A stretch of 64,000 bases of DNA from assembly GCA_016234655.1 (NCBI GenBank), contig JACRAU010000019.1, positions 1 to 64,000 of the forward strand. Reading direction: 5' to 3'. Positions 19,055 to 29,426 of this stretch are shown one piece after another. The stretch's first letter is position 1; each line of letters starts with the position of its first letter. The position numbers were made by a program, and so were the translations under genes. The DNA comes from Betaproteobacteria bacterium. GTDB lineage: Bacteria; Pseudomonadota; Gammaproteobacteria; Burkholderiales; Thiobacillaceae. Under the pieces are notes generated by a model, which was not told the DNA's origin, searched no databases, and worked only from the letters and a program-made list of their open reading frames with translations.

Positions 19055-20143
19055 ATGCGTCTCGCACTATTCGCCGCGCTCGTCGCCGCGGCCTTCGCCG
19101 TCCTGGCCGACGAGGTCCGGCTTCAGGACAACGTGCCCGACCGCTATACGGTGGTGAAGGGCGACACCCTGTGGGAGGTCTCCGCCCGTTTCCTGAAAGA
19201 CCCCTGGAAGTGGCCCGAGGTCTGGGGTTTCAACCGGGAGCAGATCAAGAACCCGCACTTGATCTACCCCGGCGACACCGTGGTGCTGGTGCGTGGGCCG
19301 CAGCCGCAACTGGCGCTGGAACGCGATGCCTTGGAAACGGTGAAACTGTCGCCCCAGGCGCGGGCCGAGCCGATCGAGGAAAAGGCGGCCGCCATCCCGA
19401 GCATCCCCTACGAGGCCGTCGCCTCGCTGCTGAACGAGGGCGGCCTGGTCCACGACGACGAGCTGGCCCGCGCCCCGCGCATCCTCGGTTCCAGCGAAGG
19501 GCGGGTCTTGTTCGGCGCCGGCGACCGGGTCTATGCGACCGCGAACGACCCCAGCGTGCCGCACTGGGAGATCGTCCGCGCCGGACCGGCGGTGATCGAC
19601 CCCGACACGGGCGAGGCCTTGGGTAATCTGCTGATCCATATCGGGCTGATGCATATGCTTCGGCCCGGCGAGCCGGCCTTGTTCGAGATCGACAGGACCC
19701 ACCAGGAGGTGCTCGAACGCGACCGCCTGTACCCCTATTTCGGCGACGGGCGAATGGCCTTCGCGCCGCACGCGCCGGACAAGCCCGTGCAGGCCAAGGT
19801 GGCCGCGACGCTGAATGCAGCCAAGCTGACGGGCACTTACGGCAGCGTGGTATTGAACAAGGGTTTCAAGGACGGCCTTGAGGTCGGCCATGTGCTCGGC
19901 ATCTACCGCAGCGCGCCATCGCTGGCCGACCCGCGCTGCCAGCGCGCGGAAAAATTGGCCTTCCTCGCCGGACGTAACGGCATCAAGAACGAATGCAACC
20001 AGCGCGATGAGGATGGCCACGGTCTGCCGGACAAGCGCATCGCCTTGGCCTTCGTCTATCGCGTATTCGAACGCGCGGCCTATGCCCTGGTGTTGAAGGG
20101 CGAACAACCGGTCGCGATCAGGGACGCCGTGCGCAACCCTTGA
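19055..20143 (+). CDS. Secreted LysM peptidoglycan-binding protein
   Basis: A 362-aa exported protein with a signal peptide (residues 1-18, cleaved near VLADE) and one LysM domain (about 30-80, YTVVKGDTLWEVSARFLKDP then NPHLIYPGDTVVLV), followed by about 280 residues without a recognised domain. LysM proteins of this layout directly upstream of dprA are common in betaproteobacteria; a cell-wall role is inferred. The start at 19055 has GGGGA in front of it; an ATG at 19043 is the alternative. def is divergent. The stop codon overlaps the dprA start (TTGA). Confidence 0.88.
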   Translation: MRLALFAALVAAAFAVLADEVRLQDNVPDRYTVVKGDTLWEVSARFLKDPWKWPEVWGFNREQIKNPHLIYPGDTVVLVRGPQPQLALERDALETVKLSPQARAEPIEEKAAAIPSIPYEAVASLLNEGGLVHDDELARAPRILGSSEGRVLFGAGDRVYATANDPSVPHWEIVRAGPAVIDPDTGEALGNLLIHIGLMHMLRPGEPALFEIDRTHQEVLERDRLYPYFGDGRMAFAPHAPDKPVQAKVAATLNAAKLTGTYGSVVLNKGFKDGLEVGHVLGIYRSAPSLADPRCQRAEKLAFLAGRNGIKNECNQRDEDGHGLPDKRIALAFVYRVFERAAYALVLKGEQPVAIRDAVRNP

Positions 20144-21216
20144 GCCCGCCTGCCGACGCCCTCCATTGGTTCGCCCTGGAGGCCATCCCCGGCCTCGGCC
20201 CCGAAGCCGCCCGGCGCCTGTTCGAACACTTCCCCGATGCCAAGAGCGTCTTCGACGCCCCCGGCGGCCTGCTCCAATCCATAGTCGGCGAGGCCCTGGC
20301 CCGCGAGATCGCCAAGGGCGTGGACGAGGCCGCGCACCAGGCGGCGCTCGCCTGGCTAAGCGAGCCGGGCAACCACTTCATCCCCCATACCGACCCCGCC
20401 TACCCCGAGGCGCTACGCAATCTGCCCGACCCGCCGGCCTGGCTCTATATAAAAGGCGATCCCGCCTGGCTGGCCAGGCCGGCGATCGCCATCGTCGGCA
20501 GTCGCAATGCCACGCCCCAGGGCCGGCGCGATGCCCGGGCCTTCGCCCAGGTCCTGGCCGAGGCGGGCCTCACCGTGGTCAGCGGCTTGGCCGAGGGCAT
20601 CGATGCCGCCGCCCATGAAGGGGGGCTGGCCGGGCAGGGGCGCAGCGTGGCCGTGGTCGGCACCGGCCTGGACCGGGTTTATCCGGCGAAAAACCGCGAA
20701 CTGGCGCACAAATTGGCGGAAGAGGGCGCCATCGTCTCCGAATTCGCTCTTGGCACCCAGCCCAGGCCCGGCCATTTCCCGCGCCGCAACCGCATCATCA
20801 GCGGCCTCGCCCTGGGCACCCTGGTAATCGAGGCGGCACCGGACAGCGGCTCGCTGATCACCGCGAAGCTGGCGGCGGAGCAGGGCAGGGAGGTGTTCGC
20901 GCTGCCGGGCTCGATCCATTCTCCCTTGAGTCGCGGCTGCCATGGCCTTATCAAGCAGGGGGCCAAGCTGGTCGAGTCGGCCGAAGACATCCTGGAAGAG
21001 CTGCGCTTCCAGTGGGCGCCTACTTACGTGAACACCCGCGCCGAGCCGGAAACCGACGCCCTGCTTGGGCTGATGGGGCCGGCGCCCATGGGCCTGGATG
21101 CCTTGGTGACGGTTTCCGGCTTGACGGTCGATACCGTTTCGGCGATGCTTCTCGCGCACGAACTGGACGGCAAGGTGGCTGCCCTACCAGGCGGCTTATA
21201 TCAACGCCTGTACTGA
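20140..21216 (+). CDS. dprA: DNA-processing protein DprA
   Basis: Binds incoming single-stranded DNA and loads RecA during natural transformation. The 358-aa protein has an N-terminal helix-hairpin region, the DprA Rossmann fold (IAIVGSRNATPQGRRDA, SGLAEGIDAAAHEG, VVGTGLDRVYPAKN, PGHFPRRNRIISGL, VIEAAPDSGSL) and a C-terminal winged-helix (about 300-358). It starts with TTG overlapping the previous stop codon, which indicates translational coupling. smg follows after 6 bp and topA after that, the usual dprA-smg-topA order. Confidence 0.96.
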   Translation: MSPPADALHWFALEAIPGLGPEAARRLFEHFPDAKSVFDAPGGLLQSIVGEALAREIAKGVDEAAHQAALAWLSEPGNHFIPHTDPAYPEALRNLPDPPAWLYIKGDPAWLARPAIAIVGSRNATPQGRRDARAFAQVLAEAGLTVVSGLAEGIDAAAHEGGLAGQGRSVAVVGTGLDRVYPAKNRELAHKLAEEGAIVSEFALGTQPRPGHFPRRNRIISGLALGTLVIEAAPDSGSLITAKLAAEQGREVFALPGSIHSPLSRGCHGLIKQGAKLVESAEDILEELRFQWAPTYVNTRAEPETDALLGLMGPAPMGLDALVTVSGLTVDTVSAMLLAHELDGKVAALPGGLYQRLY

Positions 21217-21222
21217 GGTCGC

Positions 21223-21684
21223 ATGTTCGAGATACTCCAATACCTTTACGAAAACTACCTCGCCGACGATTATTATCCCGATGCCGAATCCCTGGCTCGC
21301 AAGCTCATCGCCGCCGGCTTTGAGCAGGGCGAGATCGACCAGGCGCTCGACTGGCTTTCCGGCCTGGAAAATCTCGCCCCCCAGGACGAGAACGGCCAGC
21401 TTGCCCATGAAGGCCTGCGTCATTTCAGCGATACCGAAATCGATCGGCTCGACGTGGCCGGCCGCGGCTTTTTGACCTACCTCGAGTCGGCCGGGCTGCT
21501 CACGCCCTATGGCCGCGAGTGGGTGATCGAGCGCGCCCTGGCCCTGGAGGACCGCGAGGTCCCCGCCGAAAAGATCAAGTGGATCGCCCTGATCGCGCTG
21601 TGGCGCCTGGGCGGCCCTTTGGATGCATTGTGGCTGGAAGGCCTGGTGCAAGACCTGGACGACGAACCGCCGACCCTTCACTAA
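21223..21684 (+). CDS. smg: Smg / DUF494 family protein
   Basis: A 153-aa cytoplasmic protein beginning MFEILQYLYENYLADDYYPD, the Smg signature, followed by helical segments and ending WLEGLVQDLDDE. The family is conserved between dprA and topA in beta- and gammaproteobacteria; its molecular role is not established. The short gaps on each side (6 bp and 10 bp) support one transcription unit with dprA and topA. Confidence 0.93.
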   Translation: MFEILQYLYENYLADDYYPDAESLARKLIAAGFEQGEIDQALDWLSGLENLAPQDENGQLAHEGLRHFSDTEIDRLDVAGRGFLTYLESAGLLTPYGREWVIERALALEDREVPAEKIKWIALIALWRLGGPLDALWLEGLVQDLDDEPPTLH

Positions 21685-21694
21685 TAATTACAAA

Positions 21695-24253
<2,559 letters not shown>

Positions 24254-24260
24254 GCGGGGC

Positions 24261-24635
24261 ATGACGCAAAAAGCACTGCTCTCGGTCATCGAGCTATTGG
24301 GCTTTCCCAACCTGCGTCCGCTCTACGAGCGCCTGGGCTTCCGGGTCGCCACCGAGTTTTCGGTGCGCAAGGGCATCGCCCTCATGCGCAAAACCCCGCC
24401 CGATGTGGTGGTGGCCGACTTCTTTTTCCAGCCCGATTTCCGCGACCGGGTGAGCAACGTCGAATCGCTGCTCGCCGCCGCGCAAAAGCTGCCCGGCTGC
24501 AAGACCGTGGTGTTCTACGAACCCAGCCACCAGGCCGCGCTGGACAAAGTGAAACAGCGCTTTCGCATCGACGCCGCCTTGACCCTGCCGGTGAAAGAGG
24601 CCGAGCTCGAAGCGGTGCTGCGCGCCTGGGTTTGA
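24261..24635 (+). CDS. Receiver-like orphan protein of unknown function
   Basis: A 124-aa protein I do not recognise as a named family. Its order of elements resembles a CheY-like receiver: VVVADFFFQP, where Asp occupies the phospho-acceptor position, a hydrophobic strand TVVFYEPS at the switch position, and LPVKEAELEAVL, where Lys lies where the conserved receiver Lys-Pro is found, though inverted. The N-terminal acidic pair is missing. It has no output domain or signal peptide. It follows topA after 7 bp and is probably cotranscribed. A degenerate receiver is inference; a small adaptor is possible. Confidence 0.7.
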   Translation: MTQKALLSVIELLGFPNLRPLYERLGFRVATEFSVRKGIALMRKTPPDVVVADFFFQPDFRDRVSNVESLLAAAQKLPGCKTVVFYEPSHQAALDKVKQRFRIDAALTLPVKEAELEAVLRAWV

Positions 24636-24744
24636 CTTGGCCCGATATTTAGACCGGGTTTATTTTGCCCGAGCGATTTAGTAAGATTCCACGTCCTCGG
24701 CCTCGGCCGATCCGCCTTTCTTCCCCAACAAAAAGGAATTCAAA

Positions 24745-25347
24745 ATGGCCGTTCTGGTTGGCAAACAAGCCCCCGATTTCACCGCCGTCGCCGTCATGGG
24801 CGACAATGACATCAACGCCTCGTTCACCCTGTCCGCCCACACCAAGGGCAAGTACGCCGTGGTCTTCTTCTACCCGCTGGACTTCACCTTCGTCTGCCCG
24901 TCCGAATTGATCGCCTTCGACCATCGTCTACAGGAATTCAAGGACCGCAACGTCGAGGTGATCGGCGTGTCCATCGACTCTCAGTTCACCCACCTGGCCT
25001 GGAAGAACACCCCGGTCAATCAGGGCGGCATCGGCAAGGTCGGCTACCCGCTGGTCGCCGACATCAAGCACGACATTTGCAAGGCCTATGACGTCGAGGC
25101 CGACGCCGGCGTCGCCTTCCGCGGCTCCTTCCTGATCGACAAGGCCGGCGTCGTGCGCCACCAGGTGGTCAACGACCTGCCGCTGGGTCGCAACATCGAC
25201 GAGATGCTGCGCATGATCGACGCGCTGCAGTTCACCGAGCAGCACGGCGAGGTCTGCCCGGCCGGCTGGAACAAGGGCAAGGCCGGCATGAAGGCCGACC
25301 CCAAGGGCGTGGCCGACTACCTGGCCAAGCACGGCGGCGAGTTGTAA
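24745..25347 (+). CDS. Typical 2-Cys peroxiredoxin (AhpC/TSA family)
   Basis: Thiol peroxidase that reduces H2O2 and organic peroxides in the cytoplasm. It is 200 aa with peroxidatic Cys51 in FYPLDFTFVCPSE and the resolving Cys near residue 172 in GEVCPAGW; both are needed for the typical dimeric 2-Cys mechanism. The AAAGGA site is 9 bp before the ATG. The 109-bp upstream gap is enough for its own promoter, and a strong terminator follows. No ahpF or ahpD is adjacent, so the reductant is probably thioredoxin. Confidence 0.95.
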   Translation: MAVLVGKQAPDFTAVAVMGDNDINASFTLSAHTKGKYAVVFFYPLDFTFVCPSELIAFDHRLQEFKDRNVEVIGVSIDSQFTHLAWKNTPVNQGGIGKVGYPLVADIKHDICKAYDVEADAGVAFRGSFLIDKAGVVRHQVVNDLPLGRNIDEMLRMIDALQFTEQHGEVCPAGWNKGKAGMKADPKGVADYLAKHGGEL

Positions 25348-25367
25348 GCGCGGGTCGCGCCGCCAAG

Positions 25368-25396
25368 AAAAAAGCCGGCACGAAGCCGGCTTTTTT
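25368..25396. terminator. Bidirectional intrinsic terminator
   Basis: AAAAAAGCCGGC / GCCGGCTTTTTT forms a perfect 12-bp stem with a 5-nt loop, giving a T-run on either strand. It lies between the converging peroxiredoxin and PCuAC genes and can end both transcripts. Confidence 0.92.
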
Positions 25397-25406
25397 CGTT
25401 GTGCGT

Positions 25407-25862
25407 TCAGTGGTGCCGGTGCATCATGCCGCCGGCGATCTCGCGCACCTCGGCCTTCACCTCGATCTGCCGGGTCTTGCCCTTGGCGTCGCGCACGGTC
25501 AGGGTCAACGGCACCCGCTCGCCGGTCTTGAGCGGGGCCTTCAGGCCGAACAGCATCAGGTGCAGGCCGCCCGGCGCCAGTGGCACCGCCTTGCCCTTGG
25601 GCAGCGCGATCCGGTCGATGCGACGCATTACCATCACGTCCTTGTCCATCACCATGTTGTGCATCTCGACGCTGCTCGCCACGGGGCTGGCGGCATCGAC
25701 CAGGCTCAGATCGGCATCGGCGGTCAGGGTCATGAAGGCGCCGCCGATATGCTGGCCGGGCGCGGTGGCGCGGGTCCAGGCCTCGTCGATCTTGATATCC
25801 GCCGCCCAGGCATTGGCCGACAGCGACAAACCCAGAATAAGCAGCCAGTTCCACATGTTCAT
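25407..25862 (-). CDS. Periplasmic copper chaperone, PCuAC family
   Basis: Delivers Cu(I) to the CuA or CuB sites of terminal oxidases. The 151-aa precursor has a signal peptide (residues 1-21, ending ANAWA) and the exact PCuAC motif H-X10-M-X21-H-X-M at H68, M79, H101 and M103. Further Met and His residues line the surface and the tail ends HRHH, another possible metal site. The ATG at 25862 is chosen by the signal peptide; a GGAAGA sits upstream. It is divergent from regB with a 119-bp shared region. Confidence 0.93.
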   Translation of the reverse strand: MNMWNWLLILGLSLSANAWAADIKIDEAWTRATAPGQHIGGAFMTLTADADLSLVDAASPVASSVEMHNMVMDKDVMVMRRIDRIALPKGKAVPLAPGGLHLMLFGLKAPLKTGERVPLTLTVRDAKGKTRQIEVKAEVREIAGGMMHRHH

Positions 25863-25981
25863 ACAAGGTCTTCCAATCCGATATCGATGCGCGCCAAGTT
25901 TACGGCCTGGTCCGTGGTTTGGCATGCGGCATTTCGCCGCGCCTCGAGGCTGACGATCCGGGCCGGTCTACAATGCGGGCC

Positions 25982-27235
25982 ATGAATACGGCCGCTTCGA
26001 TGTCTCCCGCCGGCAACCTGCTCAAGCGCCTGGTCTGGCTGCGCGTGCTGGCCATCGCCGGCCAGGCCGTGGCCATCGCCGTCGCGAGCTTGGGCCTGGG
26101 CATGTCCCTGCCGCTGGCGCCGATGCTCGGCATCCTCGGCTTGCTGTGCGCGCTCGCGGCATTGAGCGCGTGGCGCGTGCGCCAGCCCTGGCCGCCGAGC
26201 GAGCCGGAGGTGTTCGCGCAACTGGCCGCCGATACGGTCGCCTTGTCGGGCCAGTTGTTTTTCAGCGGCGGCTACAGCAACCCCTTCGTCTCGCTCTTGC
26301 TGCTACCGGTGATCCTGGCGGCCACCGCCCTGTCGCCGCGTTTCGCCTGGTTCGCCGCCCTGCTGTGCGCGGCGGCCTACAGCCTGCTGATGTTCTGGCA
26401 TGTGCCGCTGTCGGCGATCTCCGGCGCGGACGCGTTCAATCTGCACCTGATCGGCATGTGGCTCAACTTCCTGATCAGCGCGGCCTTGGTCGCTTGGTTC
26501 GTCGTGCGCTTGGCGGCCAGCTTGCGCCAGCGCGAGCGCGAACTGGCCGACGCGCGCGAGCGGACGGTGCGCGATGCCGGCGTGTTCGCGCTGGGCATGC
26601 AGGCGGCCGGCGCCGCGCACGAGCTGTCGACGCCGCTGGCGACCATCGCGCTGCTGAGCGGGGAATTGCAGGACGCATACGCCGGCGACCCCGAGCTGGC
26701 CGAGCCGCTGCGCACGCTGCGGCAGCAGGCCGAACGCTGCAAGACCCTGTTGACCCGGCTGACGGCCGGCGCCGGCGCCGGCCGTCAGCCCGAGCCGATG
26801 CCGCTCGATGCCTGGCTGAACGAGACCATCGAACATTGGCAATTGATGCGGCCGGATATCGCGGCGAAGGTGCGATTGCATGGCGCGCGGCCGGCACCGA
26901 GCATCCGGCCCGACCCGGTGCTGGCCCAGGCCCTGGTCAGCCTATACAACAACGCGGCGGATGCCTCGCCCGATCAGGTCGAGATCGAATGCGATTGGGA
27001 TGCCGGGCAACTGCGCGTGCGCGTGCTCGATCGCGGCCCCGGCATGCACCCCGAACTGGCGCGGGCGGCGGGCCGCCAGGCGGTCAGCAGCAAGGGCGAG
27101 GGGCGCGGCGTCGGGCTCTTGCTCACCCACGCCGGGGTGGAGCATCTAGGCGGCACGGCGACGTTGAGCGCGCGCGAAGGCGGCGGCAGCCTCGCCAGCG
27201 TCAACCTACCCCTGGCAGCCTTGGCGACGAAATGA
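25982..27235 (+). CDS. regB: Redox sensor histidine kinase RegB/PrrB
   Basis: Membrane kinase that senses the redox state of the quinone pool and of a cytosolic cysteine. From the chosen ATG it has 417 aa, about six hydrophobic segments (residues 18-180), the RegB-type quinone-site loop GGYSNPF (96-102), phospho-acceptor His213 in GAAHELSTPLAT, Cys253 in ERCKTLL and a HATPase domain (YNNAADAS, DRGPGM, GRGVGL). The His-to-Cys distance of 40 residues is that of the redox pair H225/C265 known in Rhodobacter RegB. Start choice among ATGs at 25973, 25982 and 26000 is uncertain. It overlaps regA by ATGA. Confidence 0.92.
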   Translation: MNTAASMSPAGNLLKRLVWLRVLAIAGQAVAIAVASLGLGMSLPLAPMLGILGLLCALAALSAWRVRQPWPPSEPEVFAQLAADTVALSGQLFFSGGYSNPFVSLLLLPVILAATALSPRFAWFAALLCAAAYSLLMFWHVPLSAISGADAFNLHLIGMWLNFLISAALVAWFVVRLAASLRQRERELADARERTVRDAGVFALGMQAAGAAHELSTPLATIALLSGELQDAYAGDPELAEPLRTLRQQAERCKTLLTRLTAGAGAGRQPEPMPLDAWLNETIEHWQLMRPDIAAKVRLHGARPAPSIRPDPVLAQALVSLYNNAADASPDQVEIECDWDAGQLRVRVLDRGPGMHPELARAAGRQAVSSKGEGRGVGLLLTHAGVEHLGGTATLSAREGGGSLASVNLPLAALATK

Positions 27236-27777
27236 GCGATCTGCCCTTCGACACCCTATTGATCGTCGACGACGACGAGGTCTTCCGCGCGGTGCTGGCG
27301 CGGGCCTTGGGCCGGCGCGGTTTGGCCGTGCGCCAGGCGGCGGATGTCGACCAGGCGTGGTCGCTGGCCCAGGCCCAGCCGCCCGAGGCGGCCGTGGTCG
27401 ATCTGCGCATGCCGGGCGGCTCGGGCCTGGTGTTGATCGAGCGCCTGAAAAGGCTCCGGCCCGAGATGCGCATCGTGTTGCTGACCGGCTATGCCAGCAT
27501 CGCCACCGCAGTCGAGGCGATCAAGCTGGGCGCCACGCATTACCTGGTCAAGCCGGCCGAGGTCGACGAGATCCTCGCCGCCCTGCAACGCGAGCAAGGC
27601 GATGCCGGGGTCGAGCCGGCCGAGGCGCCGTTGCCGGTAAAGCGGTTGGAGTGGGAACACATCCAGAAGGTCTTGGCCGAGCACGACGGCAATATCTCCT
27701 CCACCGCGCGCGCGCTGAAGATGCACCGGCGCACGCTGCAAAGAAAGCTGGCGAAAAAGCCGGTCGGCGAGGATTAG
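27232..27777 (+). CDS. regA: Redox response regulator RegA/PrrA
   Basis: DNA-binding partner of RegB. The 181-aa length matches the family (about 184 aa). The receiver domain has D13-D15, phospho-acceptor D57 in VVDLRMPGG, Thr in LLTGYAS and Lys in LVKPAE. The C-terminal Fis-like helix-turn-helix is nearly the RegA consensus: NISSTARALKMHRRTLQRKL. In other bacteria RegA controls cytochrome oxidases, carbon and nitrogen fixation and hydrogenase. Its last 4 bp overlap the end of the convergent permease gene. The frame is open upstream over regB, but ATG at 27232 is the family start. Confidence 0.94.
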   Translation: MSDLPFDTLLIVDDDEVFRAVLARALGRRGLAVRQAADVDQAWSLAQAQPPEAAVVDLRMPGGSGLVLIERLKRLRPEMRIVLLTGYASIATAVEAIKLGATHYLVKPAEVDEILAALQREQGDAGVEPAEAPLPVKRLEWEHIQKVLAEHDGNISSTARALKMHRRTLQRKLAKKPVGED

Positions 27778-28526
27778 CCGGCTGGGCGCGGCGCGGCCAA
27801 TGCTGCCGCTGCCAGCGCCAGCACGATGACCGGGCTGGCCGGCCAGTCCTGCATGGCCGACAGGAACAGGCCGGCGCCATAAGCGATGGCGCCGATGCCG
27901 TAACCCCAGGCCAGGCCCCGGCGCCCGGAACGGTCGCCGATGGCCAAGGCCGGCAGGATCAGGCTGGCGAAGACCAGATAGACGCCGACCACTTGCACCG
28001 AGGCGGTCACCATCGCCGCCAACGCGAGGTAGAAGGCCAGCGGCCGCTCATCCAGGCGCAGCAGCGGCCAGAGCGCGAGCATGGCCGCGCTGAGCAAGGC
28101 CAAGGGCCAGAGCCGGTCGTAGCTTACCCACAATATCTGGCCGACCAGCAGTTCCTGCATCTGCTCGCCGGCATGCGGGTCGTTGGCCAAGAGCAAAACA
28201 CCCAGGCTGGCCGCCAGCACGAAGGCGCTGCCGATCAAGGCCTCCTGCCGCTCGGGCCAGCGTCGTTCGCACAGGCGAAAGGCCAGGGCGGCGGCGAGCG
28301 CCGTGCCGAAGGCGGCGACCTGCACCGGCCAGCCCGAGCTCGTCTCGCCGAACAGGACATGGGCGGCAATCACGCCGAGGCCGGCGATCTGGGCGATGGC
28401 CAGGTCGATGAAGACGATGCCCTTGCGCAAGACCAGCCGGCCCAGCGGTACGTGGCTGGCGAGCACCAGCAGCCCGGCCAGCAGCGGCGGCAGCACGATG
28501 CCCGCATCGAACGCGGCGAGGTTCAT
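27774..28526 (-). CDS. Metal ABC transporter permease (ZnuB-like, ABC-3 family)
   Basis: A 250-aa integral membrane protein with about eight or nine helices and the ABC-3 family features (GRLVLRKGIVFIDLAIAQIAGLG near residues 28-50; VGVYLVFASLILPALA near 185-200). It would import Zn2+ or Mn2+ with the binding protein encoded immediately upstream, with which it overlaps by 4 bp. No ATP-binding subunit gene is next to the pair, so the ATPase must be encoded elsewhere. Zinc is favoured by the COG0523 GTPase nearby but not proven. Confidence 0.88.
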   Translation of the reverse strand: MNLAAFDAGIVLPPLLAGLLVLASHVPLGRLVLRKGIVFIDLAIAQIAGLGVIAAHVLFGETSSGWPVQVAAFGTALAAALAFRLCERRWPERQEALIGSAFVLAASLGVLLLANDPHAGEQMQELLVGQILWVSYDRLWPLALLSAAMLALWPLLRLDERPLAFYLALAAMVTASVQVVGVYLVFASLILPALAIGDRSGRRGLAWGYGIGAIAYGAGLFLSAMQDWPASPVIVLALAAAALAAPRPAG

Positions 28527-29416
28527 TTCGCGGCCTCCAGCAGGCGGCCCAGCGTGTCGTCGAACAGGCCGAACAGGTCGCCGGCCTGGTCCGAGCCGCC
28601 CACGGTGTAGGGCAGCGCCACGGCCGGCAGGCCGCTACGCCCGGCCAGCCATTCGCTCGGCCGCCCGCTCTGATAGGCGGCGCGCACGATCATGCCGGCC
28701 GGTTTGGCCTTCAGCCGAGCCGCCACCTCGGCCAGATAGCCGGCGGAAGGTTCGATACCGGGCTTGGGCTCCAGCACGGCGACCTCGACCAGCCCCAGCC
28801 ATTGGTAGAGATAGGGAAAACCGCTGTGCTGCGAAACCACCCGCACGCCTTTGAGTCTGGCCGCGCGTGCCTCCCAGCCTTGCATCGCGGTCTGCCAGCG
28901 CCGGGCGAAGTCCGCACGCCGCGTTTCATAGAAGGCGGCATTGGCCGGGTCGAGCTGGGCCAGCCTCTGGGCCAGGGCCCCCGCCACCTGCGCGATATTG
29001 CGCGGGTCGGTCTGGATGTGCGGGTTGCCCTGGGCGTGCACGTCGCCCTCGGCCCGGCTCAGGCGCTGCGGCTTGTCGAGCAGGGTGACGAAGTCGGCCG
29101 CCATGAAGTGGCCCGGCCGGCCGGGCTGGATGCGGGGATTGGCCGATTCCCGCAGCAATAGCGGCAGCCAGCCGCTCTCCAGCTCGGCCCCGGTGCAGAC
29201 CAAGAGATCGGCCCGGCGGGCGCGGGCGATCAGCGAGGGCCTGGCCTCGATGTGATGCGGGTCCTGGAAGGCCGTGGTGGCCGAAGCCGCCGCCGCCCGG
29301 TCGCCGGCCAGTTCGCCGACCAGGGCCGCCCATTCCGGTTCGCAGGCGAGCACGGTGAGCGCGGCCTGGGCCGGCCAGGCCAAGAGGCTCAGGCACAGCA
29401 GCAAGATTTTGCGCAT
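28523..29416 (-). CDS. Metal ABC transporter substrate-binding protein (ZnuA-like)
   Basis: A 297-aa periplasmic cluster A-I binding protein with a signal peptide (residues 1-18, ending PAQA). Likely metal ligands are a His in DPHHIEARPS, a His in GNPHIQTDP, a His in VVSQHSGFPYLYQ and a C-terminal acidic residue in GGSDQAGDLF. It lacks the long His-rich loop of enterobacterial ZnuA. The paired permease overlaps its end. The outer-membrane porin gene lies 10 bp upstream on the same strand. Confidence 0.9.
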   Translation of the reverse strand: MRKILLLCLSLLAWPAQAALTVLACEPEWAALVGELAGDRAAAASATTAFQDPHHIEARPSLIARARRADLLVCTGAELESGWLPLLLRESANPRIQPGRPGHFMAADFVTLLDKPQRLSRAEGDVHAQGNPHIQTDPRNIAQVAGALAQRLAQLDPANAAFYETRRADFARRWQTAMQGWEARAARLKGVRVVSQHSGFPYLYQWLGLVEVAVLEPKPGIEPSAGYLAEVAARLKAKPAGMIVRAAYQSGRPSEWLAGRSGLPAVALPYTVGGSDQAGDLFGLFDDTLGRLLEAAK

Positions 29417-29426
29417 GACGGCCCCC

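Noticed and set aside
26146..27231. Upstream extension of regA to 543 codons
   Set aside because: It is the shadow frame of regB; RegA homologues begin at the ATG overlapping the regB stop.
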